A stretch of 63,193 nucleotides of DNA from an uncultured Pelagibacteraceae bacterium (GCA_902545035.1 CACCEJ010000006.1:1-63193), one strand, 5' to 3'. Counted from the stretch's first letter, positions 1 to 8,840 are shown. Made by a program: numbers and translations. Notes: generated by a model from the letters alone, not told the origin.

Positions 1-153
1 TGGAGAGGGCATGTAGCAATTTGTCTAAATACAAGAGAATTAATTCATGCATATGGTCCAAGAAAAAAAGTAATAATAATGCCAATAATAAAAACCATTA
101 AATTAATTGAAAAAACTGCAAATTTAAAAGTGATTAAAATAATATCGATTTAG
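1..153 (+). CDS. NlpC/P60-family cell wall hydrolase, C-terminal fragment
   Basis: An open frame enters from the left edge and ends at TAG 151-153, giving the last 50 residues of a protein. The fragment contains GHVAICL followed by LIHAYGPRKKV, which matches the end of the NlpC/P60 fold, where the catalytic His lies in a GHVAI-like strand and is followed by a (V/I)HA motif. Alphaproteobacterial members usually end soon after this with a short basic tail, as here. The family cleaves peptidoglycan stem peptides. The catalytic Cys would lie upstream of the window. The end overlaps the convergent tyrA by 4 bases. The family call rests on a short fragment. Confidence 0.7.
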   Translation, partial: WRGHVAICLNTRELIHAYGPRKKVIIMPIIKTIKLIEKTANLKVIKIISI

Positions 154-1049
154 CTTAGATCTCTTCCAAAGTCTGGTTTTGCTATATCATGTTTTAAATT
201 CAATATTTGCTGTCTTACTTTTTTTGAATTAACCAATTTTTTTCTTAACGTTTTGTCATCTAAATTTTCAATATTTTTTTTAAAAGATTTTAAATTTTTA
301 ATAAATAAGTTTATTGCAATAACAACATTTTTTTTATTATTAAAAAAAATATCTCTCCACATAATTTCGTTTGATGCAGCTATTCTTGAAAAATCTCTTA
401 ACCCACCTGCGCTAAATTTAATTACATCTTTTTTTTGAGTTTTTTGAAAATCTTGAGCGGTCTTTATTAAATTGTAAGCAATTAAATGGGGCAAATGACT
501 TGTAATGGAAAATATCTTATCATGAACTTTCTCATCCATAATTATTACTTTAGAACCAATTTTTTTCCAAAAATTAACCAATTTTCTCTGTTTTATTTTG
601 TTTTTATCTCTTAAAACTATGCACCATTTATTAATAAATAGATTTTTACTTCCATACTTTGGTCCACTTACCTCTGATCCAGATATCGGATGACTCATAA
701 TCCAATCAAGCGACTTTGATAGGCTATTATTTTTTAAGTTGCTAACGTTTTCCTTTGTAGAACCAACATCGGTAATTAAAGATTTTTTACTTAAATGCTT
801 ATTTAAGTGAAGAATAATTCTTTCATACTGACTCATTGGAGTAGCAATTATAACAAAATCCATATCTGAGATTTTATTGTTTAGTTTTTTTAAAATAATT
901 ATTTGTTTATTTATTTTTTTAATTTCTCTAATATTTTTTTTTGATTTTTCATAAACAAAAAAGTTTTTAGAAATTTTTTTATTTATGGATGCTCTTAAAA
1001 TCGAAGATCCAATTAATCCGCAACCAACGATCAATGTATTTTTAAACAT
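150..1049 (-). CDS. tyrA: Prephenate (or arogenate) dehydrogenase, TyrA
   Basis: This enzyme oxidatively decarboxylates prephenate to 4-hydroxyphenylpyruvate (or arogenate to tyrosine) in tyrosine synthesis, in the cytoplasm. The 299-residue protein opens with a Rossmann NAD(P) motif, GCGLIGSS, at residues 9-16. It carries the family signatures TDVGSTKE near residue 95 and HPISGSEVSG near residue 120, and an all-helical C-terminal half with a SHLPHL segment. No ACT or chorismate mutase domain is fused, so this is the simple alphaproteobacterial type. Its start overlaps the end of hisC by 8 bases, so the two are co-transcribed and translationally coupled. Choice between prephenate and arogenate as substrate cannot be made by eye. 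Confidence 0.9.
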   Translation of the reverse strand: MFKNTLIVGCGLIGSSILRASINKKISKNFFVYEKSKKNIREIKKINKQIIILKKLNNKISDMDFVIIATPMSQYERIILHLNKHLSKKSLITDVGSTKENVSNLKNNSLSKSLDWIMSHPISGSEVSGPKYGSKNLFINKWCIVLRDKNKIKQRKLVNFWKKIGSKVIIMDEKVHDKIFSITSHLPHLIAYNLIKTAQDFQKTQKKDVIKFSAGGLRDFSRIAASNEIMWRDIFFNNKKNVVIAINLFIKNLKSFKKNIENLDDKTLRKKLVNSKKVRQQILNLKHDIAKPDFGRDLS

Positions 1050-2127
1050 TTTTAAAAATTTTTTTCATCTGCTTAATTAAAAGTATATTTTCTCTCACAT
1101 TTCCAATTGTAAGTCTTAAACAATTTTTAATTCCATACGAATTCATTTCTCTAAGAATAATTCCTGATTTCTCAAGATTTCTCTCAACAAAACTTGCAGT
1201 TAATTTACAACTTTTAAAATCTAATAGAAAAAAATTCGGTCCAATTTCATTTGTTTGTATATTAAAAGAATTCATTATTTTTTTTATTTTTTTTGCCCAA
1301 TCTAAATTATGTTTTACAGATTTTTTTATAAACTTTTTATCTTTAAGTGACTCTACTGCACATTCCTGTGCTATCTTATTAACATTAAATGGTGGTTTAA
1401 TTTTATATAAGGCATCTACAATTTTTTTACAGCCATAACCCCATCCTACTCTTAAAGAAGCAAGACCATAAATTTTTGAGAAAGTTCTTAATATAAATAC
1501 ATTATTTTTATTTTTAAAAAGCTCTAAACCTGATTTATAATCTTTATTTAACATATATTCAAAATAAGCATCATCAACTACTAATAAAATTTTTTTATTT
1601 AAACGCTTTCTTAAATCTAATAACTGATTTTTAGAAATGTATGTGCCTGTAGGATTATTTGGATTAGCTATAAATACAATTTTAGTTTTTTTAGTTATTT
1701 TTTTTATAATTTCATCATTTGATACTTTAAAATTTTTTTCTTTAGAAAATATTACTTTTGCTCCAACTATTTTTGCATAAATTCTGTACATTAAAAAACT
1801 GTACTCTGGCACAACTACCTCATCCCCTTTGTTCAAAAATAACTGGCATAGCATTTGAATAATTTCGTCAGATCCAGATCCACAGATAATCTGATTTTGT
1901 TTACAATTATATTTTTTTGAAATTGTGGATGTTAATTCCTTAAATTTACCATCTGGATACTTTGATATATTATTTTTGGATTTTAATATTGCTTTATTAG
2001 CATTTATGCTCATGCCCAAAGCAGATTCATTAGCTGATAGTTTTATTATACTTTTTTTTTTATTTAAGAAAGATCTTCCAGGCTTATAGGCTTCTAGGTT
2101 TAATTTTCTAAATAATGGAGTATTCAT
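1042..2127 (-). CDS. hisC: Histidinol-phosphate aminotransferase, HisC
   Basis: This is a PLP-dependent class II aminotransferase that converts imidazole acetol phosphate to histidinol phosphate. Many alphaproteobacterial copies also act on aromatic 2-oxo acids. Visible motifs are LSANESALG near residue 30, the ANPNNPTGT loop at about 154-162, DDAYFEY near 185, and the PLP lysine K218 in RTFSKIYGLASLRVGWG. The length of 361 residues is normal. Being first in a two-gene unit with tyrA suggests a role in tyrosine transamination as well as histidine synthesis (inference). It is divergent from metX, and a candidate promoter lies just upstream. Confidence 0.93.
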   Translation of the reverse strand: MNTPLFRKLNLEAYKPGRSFLNKKKSIIKLSANESALGMSINANKAILKSKNNISKYPDGKFKELTSTISKKYNCKQNQIICGSGSDEIIQMLCQLFLNKGDEVVVPEYSFLMYRIYAKIVGAKVIFSKEKNFKVSNDEIIKKITKKTKIVFIANPNNPTGTYISKNQLLDLRKRLNKKILLVVDDAYFEYMLNKDYKSGLELFKNKNNVFILRTFSKIYGLASLRVGWGYGCKKIVDALYKIKPPFNVNKIAQECAVESLKDKKFIKKSVKHNLDWAKKIKKIMNSFNIQTNEIGPNFFLLDFKSCKLTASFVERNLEKSGIILREMNSYGIKNCLRLTIGNVRENILLIKQMKKIFKNV

Positions 2128-2145
2128 GATGCTTAATTTTATTAA

Positions 2146-2173
2146 TAAATAGTCAGATAATTAGATAATACAA
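2146..2173 (-). promoter_or_regulatory. Candidate sigma-70 promoter for hisC-tyrA
   Basis: On the minus strand a -35-like TTGTAT (2168-2173) is separated by 16 bases from a -10-like TATTTA (2146-2151). Transcription would begin about 10-15 bases before the hisC ATG. The region is AT-rich, so chance matches are easy; the call rests on spacing and on the absence of any other upstream room. Confidence 0.3.
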
Positions 2174-2192
2174 TCAATAATTCTAAAAAAAA

Positions 2193-2219
2193 TTGACATC
2201 TAAAAAGCTATCTTATAAA
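2193..2219 (+). promoter_or_regulatory. Sigma-70 promoter for metX
   Basis: A perfect -35 TTGACA (2193-2198) is followed after 15 bases by TATAAA (2214-2219). The predicted start site, about 7 bases further on near 2226, coincides with the first base of the SAM-II aptamer, which supports the call. Confidence 0.6.
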
Positions 2220-2225
2220 AGCTTT

Positions 2226-2276
2226 TTGCGCTGATTTAACTGAATTGCGAGCGCTTTAAAAAACCTGCTAAATAAG
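2226..2276 (+). promoter_or_regulatory. SAM-II riboswitch upstream of metX
   Basis: The segment reads GCGCTGATTTAA, then ATTGCGAGCGC, then GCTAAATAAG, which are the conserved blocks of the SAM-II (metA/metX) H-type pseudoknot aptamer in their usual order and spacing. The P1 stem pairs GCGCT (2228-2232) with AGCGC just upstream of the TTTAAAAAA linker. The downstream GCTAAA block makes the pseudoknot with the P1 loop. In this class SAM binding closes the pseudoknot and reduces expression, mainly by hiding the ribosome site. Metagenomic SAR11-like metX leaders were among the first examples. It lies 34 bases before the metX ATG. Confidence 0.93.
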
Positions 2277-2310
2277 TTTTTTTCTCACAATTCATTTCAG
2301 CAAAATTTTT

Positions 2311-3444
2311 ATGAGCAATTTAAATAAAATGAAAAGTATACTTATTGAGAAAACTCTTAAGCTTGATTGTGGCAAAGAAATATCAAACTTTCCATTAGCT
2401 TATGAGACTTATGGAAATCTTAATGAGAAGAAAGATAATGCTATATTAATTTTTCATGCTCTGACTGGCGACCAATATGCTTCGGGCATCAATCCAATTA
2501 CAAAAAAAGAGGGTTGGTGGAACTATGCAGTTGGTCCAGGTAAGTCATTCGATACTAATAAATTTTTTATTATCTGTGCGAATGTTATTGGTGGATGTAT
2601 GGGATCCTACGGACCAGGAACTATTGATCCTTTGACCAATAAACCTATAGGTACAAATTTTCCTGTCATTACAATTAACGATATGGTTAATGCCCAATAT
2701 AATCTGCTAGATTATTTTAAAATAGAAAAATTATTTGCAGTTGCTGGTGGCTCAATGGGTGGAATGCAAGTTTTACAATTCGTATCAAACTTTCCAAATA
2801 AGGCTAGAGTAGCATTACCAATTGCTTGTACGGCTAGTCATTCAGCTCAAAATATTGCTTTTAATGAACTTGGAAGACAGGCAATAATGTCTGATAGTAA
2901 TTGGAAAGAGGGATTGTACGATGAAAAATCAACAAATCCAGATAAAGGTTTAGCTGTCGCTAGGATGGCTGCTCATATCACGTATTTATCAAAACAAGGT
3001 TTACAAGAAAAGTTTGGAAGAAATCTTCAAGAAAGATCTGATTTAAAATTTGGGTTTGATGCTGACTTTCAAATTGAGAGTTATTTGAGATATCAAGGTT
3101 CTGTATTTGTAGATAGATTTGATGCAAATAGTTATTTGTATATCACGAGAGCAATGGATTATTTTGATTTAACTAAACAATTTAGTGGAAACCTTTCTAA
3201 AGCATTTAAAGATACGAAAACAAAATTTTTTATTATTTCCTTTACTTCTGATTGGTTGTACCCAACCTCTGAGAATAAAGATATTGTTATAGCACTCAAT
3301 GCAATAGGTGCCGATGTTGGTTTTGTTGAAATTAAAACAGACAAAGGCCACGACTCCTTTTTATTAGATGTGCCAGATTTTTTAAGCACTATTAAAAATT
3401 ATTTAAACACAACTTATTCTAATATTAATGAAAGAAGAATTTAA
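2311..3444 (+). CDS. metX: Homoserine O-acetyltransferase, MetX
   Basis: This enzyme acetylates (or, in some lineages, succinylates) the hydroxyl of L-homoserine to commit it to methionine synthesis. It is an alpha/beta hydrolase of 377 residues with the nucleophile elbow GGSMGGMQ (Ser148), an acid residue in FTSDWLYP near 307, and the catalytic His in KGHDSFLLD near 340. The GCMGSYGPG segment near 95-103 is a family signature. The SAM-II riboswitch just upstream ties expression to SAM supply. An alternative start at codon 7 (2329) is possible. The 3' end overlaps metW by 17 bases, a conserved alphaproteobacterial pair. Confidence 0.95.
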   Translation: MSNLNKMKSILIEKTLKLDCGKEISNFPLAYETYGNLNEKKDNAILIFHALTGDQYASGINPITKKEGWWNYAVGPGKSFDTNKFFIICANVIGGCMGSYGPGTIDPLTNKPIGTNFPVITINDMVNAQYNLLDYFKIEKLFAVAGGSMGGMQVLQFVSNFPNKARVALPIACTASHSAQNIAFNELGRQAIMSDSNWKEGLYDEKSTNPDKGLAVARMAAHITYLSKQGLQEKFGRNLQERSDLKFGFDADFQIESYLRYQGSVFVDRFDANSYLYITRAMDYFDLTKQFSGNLSKAFKDTKTKFFIISFTSDWLYPTSENKDIVIALNAIGADVGFVEIKTDKGHDSFLLDVPDFLSTIKNYLNTTYSNINERRI

Positions 3445-4024
3445 AGTTATATCTAGGTTTATTGAGGAAAAATCAAGAGTATTGGACGTTGGATGTGGTG
3501 ATGGAATTTTAATGGAATATCTATCAAAAAATAAAGTGGTAGATGTTAGAGGACTTGAAATTTCTAAAGAAAAAGTAAAAAAATGTTTATCCAAAGGACT
3601 AGCTGTTATTGAAGGCGATGCTGAAAATGATTTAAAACAATTTCCAGATTTATCATTTGATTATGTAATATTAAGCCAAACACTTCAAGCATTTATGAGT
3701 CCAGAAAAAGTAATTGAAAATTTATTAAGAGTTGGAAAAAAAGTAATCGTCACAATTCCAAATTTTGGACATTGGAAAGTTAGATTAGATTTGCTATTAA
3801 AAGGAGAAATGCCAGTTACAAAGAATTTGCCTCATCAATGGTATAATACCCCCAACTTACATATGTGTACAATTCAAGACTTTTACAATTTTTGTAACAA
3901 CAAAGAAATTAATATTTATAAAACAATTTCTTTAAATGGAGAAAAAATATCAAATATTTCGAATTCAAATTTAAAATATAAAAACTTAATATCTGAATTG
4001 GGTATTTTTTTATTAGAAAAGTAA
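3428..4024 (+). CDS. metW: MetW, methionine biosynthesis methyltransferase-fold protein
   Basis: MetW is a 198-residue class I SAM-methyltransferase-fold protein with motif I LDVGCGDG at about residues 19-26 and acidic loop GLEISKEKV. The C-terminal half has the MetW signatures TIPNFGHW and LPHQWYNTPNLHMCT. It works with MetX in methionine synthesis; in proteobacteria the pair acts together as the acyltransferase, and MetW itself has no well-settled methyl acceptor. Overlap with metX indicates translational coupling. It is shorter than a typical standalone methyltransferase but normal for MetW. Confidence 0.93.
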   Translation: MKEEFKVISRFIEEKSRVLDVGCGDGILMEYLSKNKVVDVRGLEISKEKVKKCLSKGLAVIEGDAENDLKQFPDLSFDYVILSQTLQAFMSPEKVIENLLRVGKKVIVTIPNFGHWKVRLDLLLKGEMPVTKNLPHQWYNTPNLHMCTIQDFYNFCNNKEINIYKTISLNGEKISNISNSNLKYKNLISELGIFLLEK

Positions 4025-4025
4025 A

Positions 4026-4745
4026 ATGAAAATAGAAATTATAAAATGTTTAGAAGATAATTTTTCATATTTGTTAATTGATGAATTAACAAAATCTACT
4101 ATTGTAATAGATCCTAGTGAAGCAAAGCCTATTATAAATAAAATTGAAAGTCTTAATCTAAAATTAAAATTCATTATGAATACTCACCATCATTATGACC
4201 ATGTGGGAGGTAATAAAGAGCTCAAGAAATTATATAATGCAAAGGTTATAGGTTTTGATGAAGATAAACATAGGATACCAGAAATAGATATATCTTTAAA
4301 AAATGATGAAATTTGGAAGGACGGTATATTTGAAGCAAAAGTCTTTCATATTCCAGGACATACTTTGGGTCATATATGTTTCTATTTTTTTAATGAAAAA
4401 GCATTATTTTCTGGAGATACATTATTTTCATTAGGTTGTGGAAGAGTCTTTGAGGGCACTCATGAACAAATGTTTAATTCTTTGCAGTTGTTAAAGGATT
4501 TACCAATTGAGACAGAAATTTATTGTGGGCATGAATATACATTAAAAAATTCAGATTTTTGTCTAAAACACGATCCAGAAAATAAAGCCTTAATTTCGAA
4601 AATTGAGTTTATAAAAAATCAACTGGCCAAAGGTCAGCCAAGTATTCCATCGACGCTTGAAGAGGAGCTGAAAACTAATATTTTTTTAAGATCAAAAAAT
4701 GTTGAAAATTTTTCAAAATTGAGAGATTTAAAGGATAATTTCTAG
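4026..4745 (+). CDS. gloB: Hydroxyacylglutathione hydrolase (glyoxalase II)
   Basis: This metallo-beta-lactamase-fold hydrolase cleaves S-lactoylglutathione to D-lactate and glutathione, the second step of methylglyoxal detoxification. Metal ligands are visible: H54, H56, D58 and H59 in THHHYDHVGG, then HIPGHTLGH near 113, FSGDTLF near 130 and YCGHEYT near 168. The C-terminal helical domain with the substrate-binding basic segment completes a 239-residue protein, slightly shorter than the E. coli enzyme. It begins one base after metW stops and probably shares that transcript. The D-lactate product could feed the LDHD-like enzyme at 57954-59327 (inference). Confidence 0.9.
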   Translation: MKIEIIKCLEDNFSYLLIDELTKSTIVIDPSEAKPIINKIESLNLKLKFIMNTHHHYDHVGGNKELKKLYNAKVIGFDEDKHRIPEIDISLKNDEIWKDGIFEAKVFHIPGHTLGHICFYFFNEKALFSGDTLFSLGCGRVFEGTHEQMFNSLQLLKDLPIETEIYCGHEYTLKNSDFCLKHDPENKALISKIEFIKNQLAKGQPSIPSTLEEELKTNIFLRSKNVENFSKLRDLKDNF

Positions 4746-4755
4746 CTTATTCAGC

Positions 4756-4783
4756 TTGACTAACATAGGACCCTGACTATATT
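4756..4783 (+). promoter_or_regulatory. Sigma-70 promoter for the rplU operon
   Basis: TTGACT (4756-4761) and TATATT (4778-4783) are spaced by 16 bases in the 64-base gap before rplU. The gap contains no clear terminator for the preceding gloB, so read-through from the met genes is possible. Confidence 0.55.
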
Positions 4784-4809
4784 GCTGATAATTAAAAATT
4801 AGGTACATT

Positions 4810-5223
4810 ATGTCATACGCAGTTATACAAACAGGTGGAAAGCAATACAAAGTATCGGCTGGAGAGATTATTAAAGTTGAAAAATTACCTGATTTTAATC
4901 CAGATACTAAAGTAGAATTTAAAGAAATTTTAGCATATGGAGATGATAAAAGTATTGAGTTAGGCGAACCAATAGTAAGTGGAGCTAAAGTTGAAGCAGA
5001 ATTGTTAAAAAATGCTAAAGAAAGAACAGTTTTAATTTTTAAAAAAAGAAGAAGAAAAAATTCAAGACGAAAGAATGGACACAGACAGCAATTCTCTTTA
5101 ATAAGAATTAGTAAGATTTTTTCAAAAGATGGTAAAGTGCTATCAGAGGCTGAAAAAATGAAAAAAAAAGAATATGCAGTTAAAGAATCCAAAGAAGAAA
5201 AATTGAGGCTTCAAAATAAATAG
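4810..5223 (+). CDS. rplU: 50S ribosomal protein L21
   Basis: L21 binds 23S rRNA in the large subunit. The protein starts with the family signature MSYAVIQTGGKQYKV and carries the basic block FKKRRRKNSRRKNGHRQ near 77-93. At 137 residues it is about 35 longer than the usual bacterial L21, because of a lysine/glutamate-rich C-terminal tail after residue 103, a common alphaproteobacterial trait. It is first in the operon leading to rpmA and obgE, the standard order. Confidence 0.95.
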   Translation: MSYAVIQTGGKQYKVSAGEIIKVEKLPDFNPDTKVEFKEILAYGDDKSIELGEPIVSGAKVEAELLKNAKERTVLIFKKRRRKNSRRKNGHRQQFSLIRISKIFSKDGKVLSEAEKMKKKEYAVKESKEEKLRLQNK

Positions 5224-5230
5224 GTAAATT

Positions 5231-5485
5231 ATGGCAACAAAAAAAGCAGGTGGATCATCAAGGAACGGAAGAGATAGTGCTGGTCGTAGACTGGGAGTAA
5301 AAAAATATGGTGGTCAATTCGTAGTACCTGGGAATATAATTGTTAGACAAAGAGGTACTAAAATATTTCCTGGAGAAAATGTTGGAATGGGTAAAGACCA
5401 TTCAATTTTCTCTGTTGTTAAAGGAAAAGTAATTTTTAAAAAAAGCAAGTCAGATAGAACTTACGTTTCAGTAAAGCCTAATTAA
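5231..5485 (+). CDS. rpmA: 50S ribosomal protein L27
   Basis: L27 sits near the peptidyl transferase centre. The 84-residue protein begins [20 protein letters not shown], the canonical N-terminus that reaches the P-site tRNA, and contains the [12 protein letters not shown] and [12 protein letters not shown] blocks. No processed N-terminal extension of the Firmicutes type is present. It follows rplU by 7 bases. Confidence 0.97.
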   Translation: MATKKAGGSSRNGRDSAGRRLGVKKYGGQFVVPGNIIVRQRGTKIFPGENVGMGKDHSIFSVVKGKVIFKKSKSDRTYVSVKPN

Positions 5486-5513
5486 TAAACAGATAATTAA
5501 CATCTGTAAAATC

Positions 5514-6497
5514 ATGAAATTTCTCGATCAAGTTAAGATATATTTAAAAGCTGGAGACGGTGGGTCTGGATCACCCAGCTTTAGAAGAGAAAAATTTATT
5601 GAATTTGGAGGACCTGATGGAGGTGACGGAGGAAAAGGTGGTTCAGTAATTCTAATATCAGAAAGAAATTTAAACACACTAATTGATTTTAGATATCAAC
5701 AACACTTTAAAGCTGAGAAAGGTAGAGATGGAAGTGGAAAAAATAAGACAGGCAGAGGTGGAGAAGATTTATATTTGAGAGTACCAATTGGGACCCAAGT
5801 ATTTGAAGAAGATAATAAAACTTTAATTTATGATTTTAAAAAAGAGAATGAGGAGTTTGTTGCAGCAATTGGTGGAAAAGGAGGATTTGGAAATACAAGA
5901 TTTAAATCTTCAACAAATAGAGCTCCAAAAAAATTTACTAAAGGAACAATTGGTGAAGAATTTTGGATATGGCTTCAACTTAAAACAATCGCAGATATAG
6001 GAATTATTGGATTACCAAATGCAGGTAAATCAAGTTTATTAGCATCATTAACAAGTGCAACTCCCAAAATAGCAAATTATAAATTTACAACTTTAAATCC
6101 AAATCTTGGAGTTGCAATGTATGACGATAAGGAAATAACTTTAGCGGATATTCCAGGATTGATTGAAGGCGCACATAGAGGAACAGGATTAGGTATTAAA
6201 TTTTTAAAACATATAGAAAGATGCAAAGTATTGTTACATCTTATAGATATATCAGAAGGTGATTTATCTCATTCTTATATCCAAGTGAGAGAAGAGTTGG
6301 AAAAATATAGCTCAGAACTTACAAAAAAGCAGGAAATAATTGTATTTAATAAGATAGACTTAATTGATGACAATGAAATAAGTATAAAAATTAAAGACTT
6401 TGAAAAAATAACAAAGAAACCTACTTTTAGAATATCAACGCTCGATAAAAAATCTGTATCTGATATTAAGTCAAAATTACTTAATTATGTATCTTAA
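5514..6497 (+). CDS. obgE: Obg-family GTPase, ribosome assembly factor
   Basis: Obg is a GTPase for late 50S assembly and stress control. The N-terminal glycine-rich Obg domain spans about residues 1-157 (GDGGSGSPSFRREKF, GGPDGGDGGKGG). The G domain follows with P-loop GLPNAGKSS near 168, the switch region FTTLNPNLG, DIPGLIEGAH, and NKID near 281. The 327 residues stop at the end of the G domain, so no OCT domain is present, as in many alphaproteobacteria. A small inverted repeat, ACAGAT with ATCTGT at 5489-5507, lies in the gap before the start. The 3' end overlaps proB by 11 bases. Confidence 0.95.
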   Translation: MKFLDQVKIYLKAGDGGSGSPSFRREKFIEFGGPDGGDGGKGGSVILISERNLNTLIDFRYQQHFKAEKGRDGSGKNKTGRGGEDLYLRVPIGTQVFEEDNKTLIYDFKKENEEFVAAIGGKGGFGNTRFKSSTNRAPKKFTKGTIGEEFWIWLQLKTIADIGIIGLPNAGKSSLLASLTSATPKIANYKFTTLNPNLGVAMYDDKEITLADIPGLIEGAHRGTGLGIKFLKHIERCKVLLHLIDISEGDLSHSYIQVREELEKYSSELTKKQEIIVFNKIDLIDDNEISIKIKDFEKITKKPTFRISTLDKKSVSDIKSKLLNYVS

Positions 6498-7596
6498 AGA
6501 TTCTAAGACAGTTGTTATAAAGATTGGATCATCTTTGTTAATTAATGACAAAAAAATTATTAGAGAAAAGTGGTTGAAAGAATTTGCTAAAGATATTGAA
6601 CATCTCAAAAAATTAAAAAAAAATATTATTTTAGTAAGCTCAGGAGCAATTGCCCTTGGTTGTAAAAAGTTAAAATTAAGTAAGAAAAAATTGAAACTTG
6701 ATAAAAGCCAAGCTGTAGCTTCAATCGGACAAATTGAATTAATGAATCTTTTTAAAAAAACTTTTAATAAATCAAAAATTAATCTGTCACAAATATTATT
6801 AACTCTTGAAGATACAGAAAAAAGACGGAGAGCAATAAATGCTAAAAGAACTTTTGAAAATTTGTTTGATCTTGGTTTTATTCCAATAGTAAATGAAAAT
6901 GATAGTATTGCTACTTCTGAGATTAAATATGGGGATAATGATAGGCTAGCATCTAGAGTTGCTCAAATATCAAGTGCAGACTGTTTGATTTTATTGTCTG
7001 ATGTAAATGGTCTTTACTCAAAAGATCCAAAATTAGATAATAAAGCTAAACTAATTCGTGAGATCAAAAATATTGATCAAAAAGTAGAAAATCTAGCTTC
7101 ACAAAAAACTGGGGAATTTGGATCTGGCGGAATGAAAACAAAGATTGATGCTGCTAAAATTTGTCAATTTTCTGGATGTCATATGGCTATAGCTAACGGG
7201 TTGATAAATAGACCAATACAAAAAATTTTGATGAAAAATATATGTACTTGGTTCTTACCTAAGATTTCAAAGTTAGATGCTAGAAAAAAATGGATAATTA
7301 GTTCAATTTCTCCCAAGGGTAAAATAATAATTGATGAAGGCGCTTTATCAGCTTTGAATAATGGTAAAAGTTTATTAGCTGCTGGGATTAAAGATGTACA
7401 AGGTAGTTTTAATAAAGGTGATCATATTAAAATTCTAAATAATAAAATGACTGAATTTGCCAGAGGCTTGAGTAGTTTTTCATCTGATGAAATTTTAAAA
7501 ATAAAAGGGAGGCACTCTAATAAAATAAATGATATTTTAGGTTATGTTTCAAAATCCGAGGTTATTCATAAAGATGATATGGTACTATTAAAATGA
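6487..7596 (+). CDS. proB: Glutamate 5-kinase
   Basis: ProB phosphorylates glutamate, the first step of proline synthesis. The amino acid kinase domain covers about residues 1-260 with KIGSSLL near 13, VSSGAIALG near 50, VNENDSIA near 138, and GDNDRLASRVA near 150. A C-terminal PUA domain follows from about residue 278, giving the normal 369 residues. It overlaps obgE and proA by 11 and 4 bases. Feedback inhibition by proline is usual for the family but cannot be read from the sequence. Confidence 0.95.
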   Translation: MYLKDSKTVVIKIGSSLLINDKKIIREKWLKEFAKDIEHLKKLKKNIILVSSGAIALGCKKLKLSKKKLKLDKSQAVASIGQIELMNLFKKTFNKSKINLSQILLTLEDTEKRRRAINAKRTFENLFDLGFIPIVNENDSIATSEIKYGDNDRLASRVAQISSADCLILLSDVNGLYSKDPKLDNKAKLIREIKNIDQKVENLASQKTGEFGSGGMKTKIDAAKICQFSGCHMAIANGLINRPIQKILMKNICTWFLPKISKLDARKKWIISSISPKGKIIIDEGALSALNNGKSLLAAGIKDVQGSFNKGDHIKILNNKMTEFARGLSSFSSDEILKIKGRHSNKINDILGYVSKSEVIHKDDMVLLK

Positions 7597-8840
7597 AGAA
7601 ATATTTAGAAAAGATTGGGTCAAATGCTAAGATTGCTTTTGAGAAAAAAATAAGCAATAAAAAAAAAAATAAAGTATTAAATTATTACACTCAACTAATA
7701 ATAAAAAATCAAAAAAAAATTTTAAGTGAAAATGCGAAAGATGTAAAAATTGCAAAATCCAAAAAACTTAAAGAAAATTTGATTAATAGACTTACTCTTA
7801 ATCAAAATAAGATAAAATCAATAATTGAATCGATAAAAACTATTGCTAATTTTAAAGATCCAGTGGACTTGAATTTAGATACATGGAAAAGACCAAACGG
7901 CTTAAAAATCAAAAAAGTATCAATTCCAATAGGTATTATTGGTGTAATCTACGAGAGTAGACCAAATGTTACATCAGATGTTTCAACTCTTTGTTTTAAA
8001 TCAGGAAATTGTGTTATTTTAAGAGGAGGCTCTGAAGCATATTTTAGTAATAAAATTTTAGCCGAACTTTTTAGAAAATCATTAGAAAAAAATAAAATAA
8101 ATAAAAATTTTGTTCAATTTATTGAAAATAAAAATAGAAAGCTTGTTGATTATATGCTTTCAAAAATGACAAAATTTATTGATGTCATTATTCCAAGAGG
8201 TGGAAAAAATCTTGTTAAAAAAGTACAAGCTCTGTCCTCTGTTCCTGTCATAGGACACCTTGAAGGTATATGTCACACTTATATTGATAAAGATGCAAAT
8301 CTTTCGATGGCAAAAAAAATTTTAGTTAATGCTAAATTGCGAAATACAAGTATTTGTGGTGCTACAGAAACACTATTAATACATAAAAATAAATCGAAAA
8401 ATATTAATGAGATATTAATTGAACTAACAAAGAGAAAATGCTCTATTTATGCAGACAAAAAAGTATTAAAAATATTTAAAGGAAATGCAAAATTAGCAAA
8501 TAATAAAACTTGGTCTAAAGAGCACCTTTCCTCAAAAATTTCTGTAAAGTTGGTAGATAGTATTAACGATGCCATTAGTCATATTAACAGGTATGGGACA
8601 ATGCATACTGATGCTATAATTACAAAGAACAGACTTTCAGCGAAATATTTCATAAAAAATATTAAAAGTTCTATTGCTATTCACAATTCATCAACACAAT
8701 ATGCAGATGGAGGAGAATTTGGTTTTGGAGGAGAAGTTGGAATTTCAACAAATAAACTTCCACCAAGAGGTCCGGTGGGACTTAATCAGCTGGTAAGTTA
8801 CAAATATGAAATATATGGTTCTGGACAAACAAGAAAATAA
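7593..8840 (+). CDS. proA: Gamma-glutamyl phosphate reductase
   Basis: ProA reduces glutamyl phosphate with NADPH to glutamate semialdehyde, step two of proline synthesis. The ALDH-fold protein of 415 residues has the signatures IGVIYESRPNVTSDV near 112, SGNCVILRGGSEA near 140, the catalytic Cys in NTSICGATETLL near 253, and the C-terminal block YADGGEFGFGGEVGIST. The ATGA overlap with proB implies coupling of the two steps. Its end overlaps nadD by 35 bases as called. Confidence 0.96.
   Translation: MKKYLEKIGSNAKIAFEKKISNKKKNKVLNYYTQLIIKNQKKILSENAKDVKIAKSKKLKENLINRLTLNQNKIKSIIESIKTIANFKDPVDLNLDTWKRPNGLKIKKVSIPIGIIGVIYESRPNVTSDVSTLCFKSGNCVILRGGSEAYFSNKILAELFRKSLEKNKINKNFVQFIENKNRKLVDYMLSKMTKFIDVIIPRGGKNLVKKVQALSSVPVIGHLEGICHTYIDKDANLSMAKKILVNAKLRNTSICGATETLLIHKNKSKNINEILIELTKRKCSIYADKKVLKIFKGNAKLANNKTWSKEHLSSKISVKLVDSINDAISHINRYGTMHTDAIITKNRLSAKYFIKNIKSSIAIHNSSTQYADGGEFGFGGEVGISTNKLPPRGPVGLNQLVSYKYEIYGSGQTRK

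Noticed and set aside
5489-5507. Terminator between rpmA and obgE
   Set aside because: Only a 6-base AT-rich stem with no T-run; rpmA-obgE is a conserved operon.
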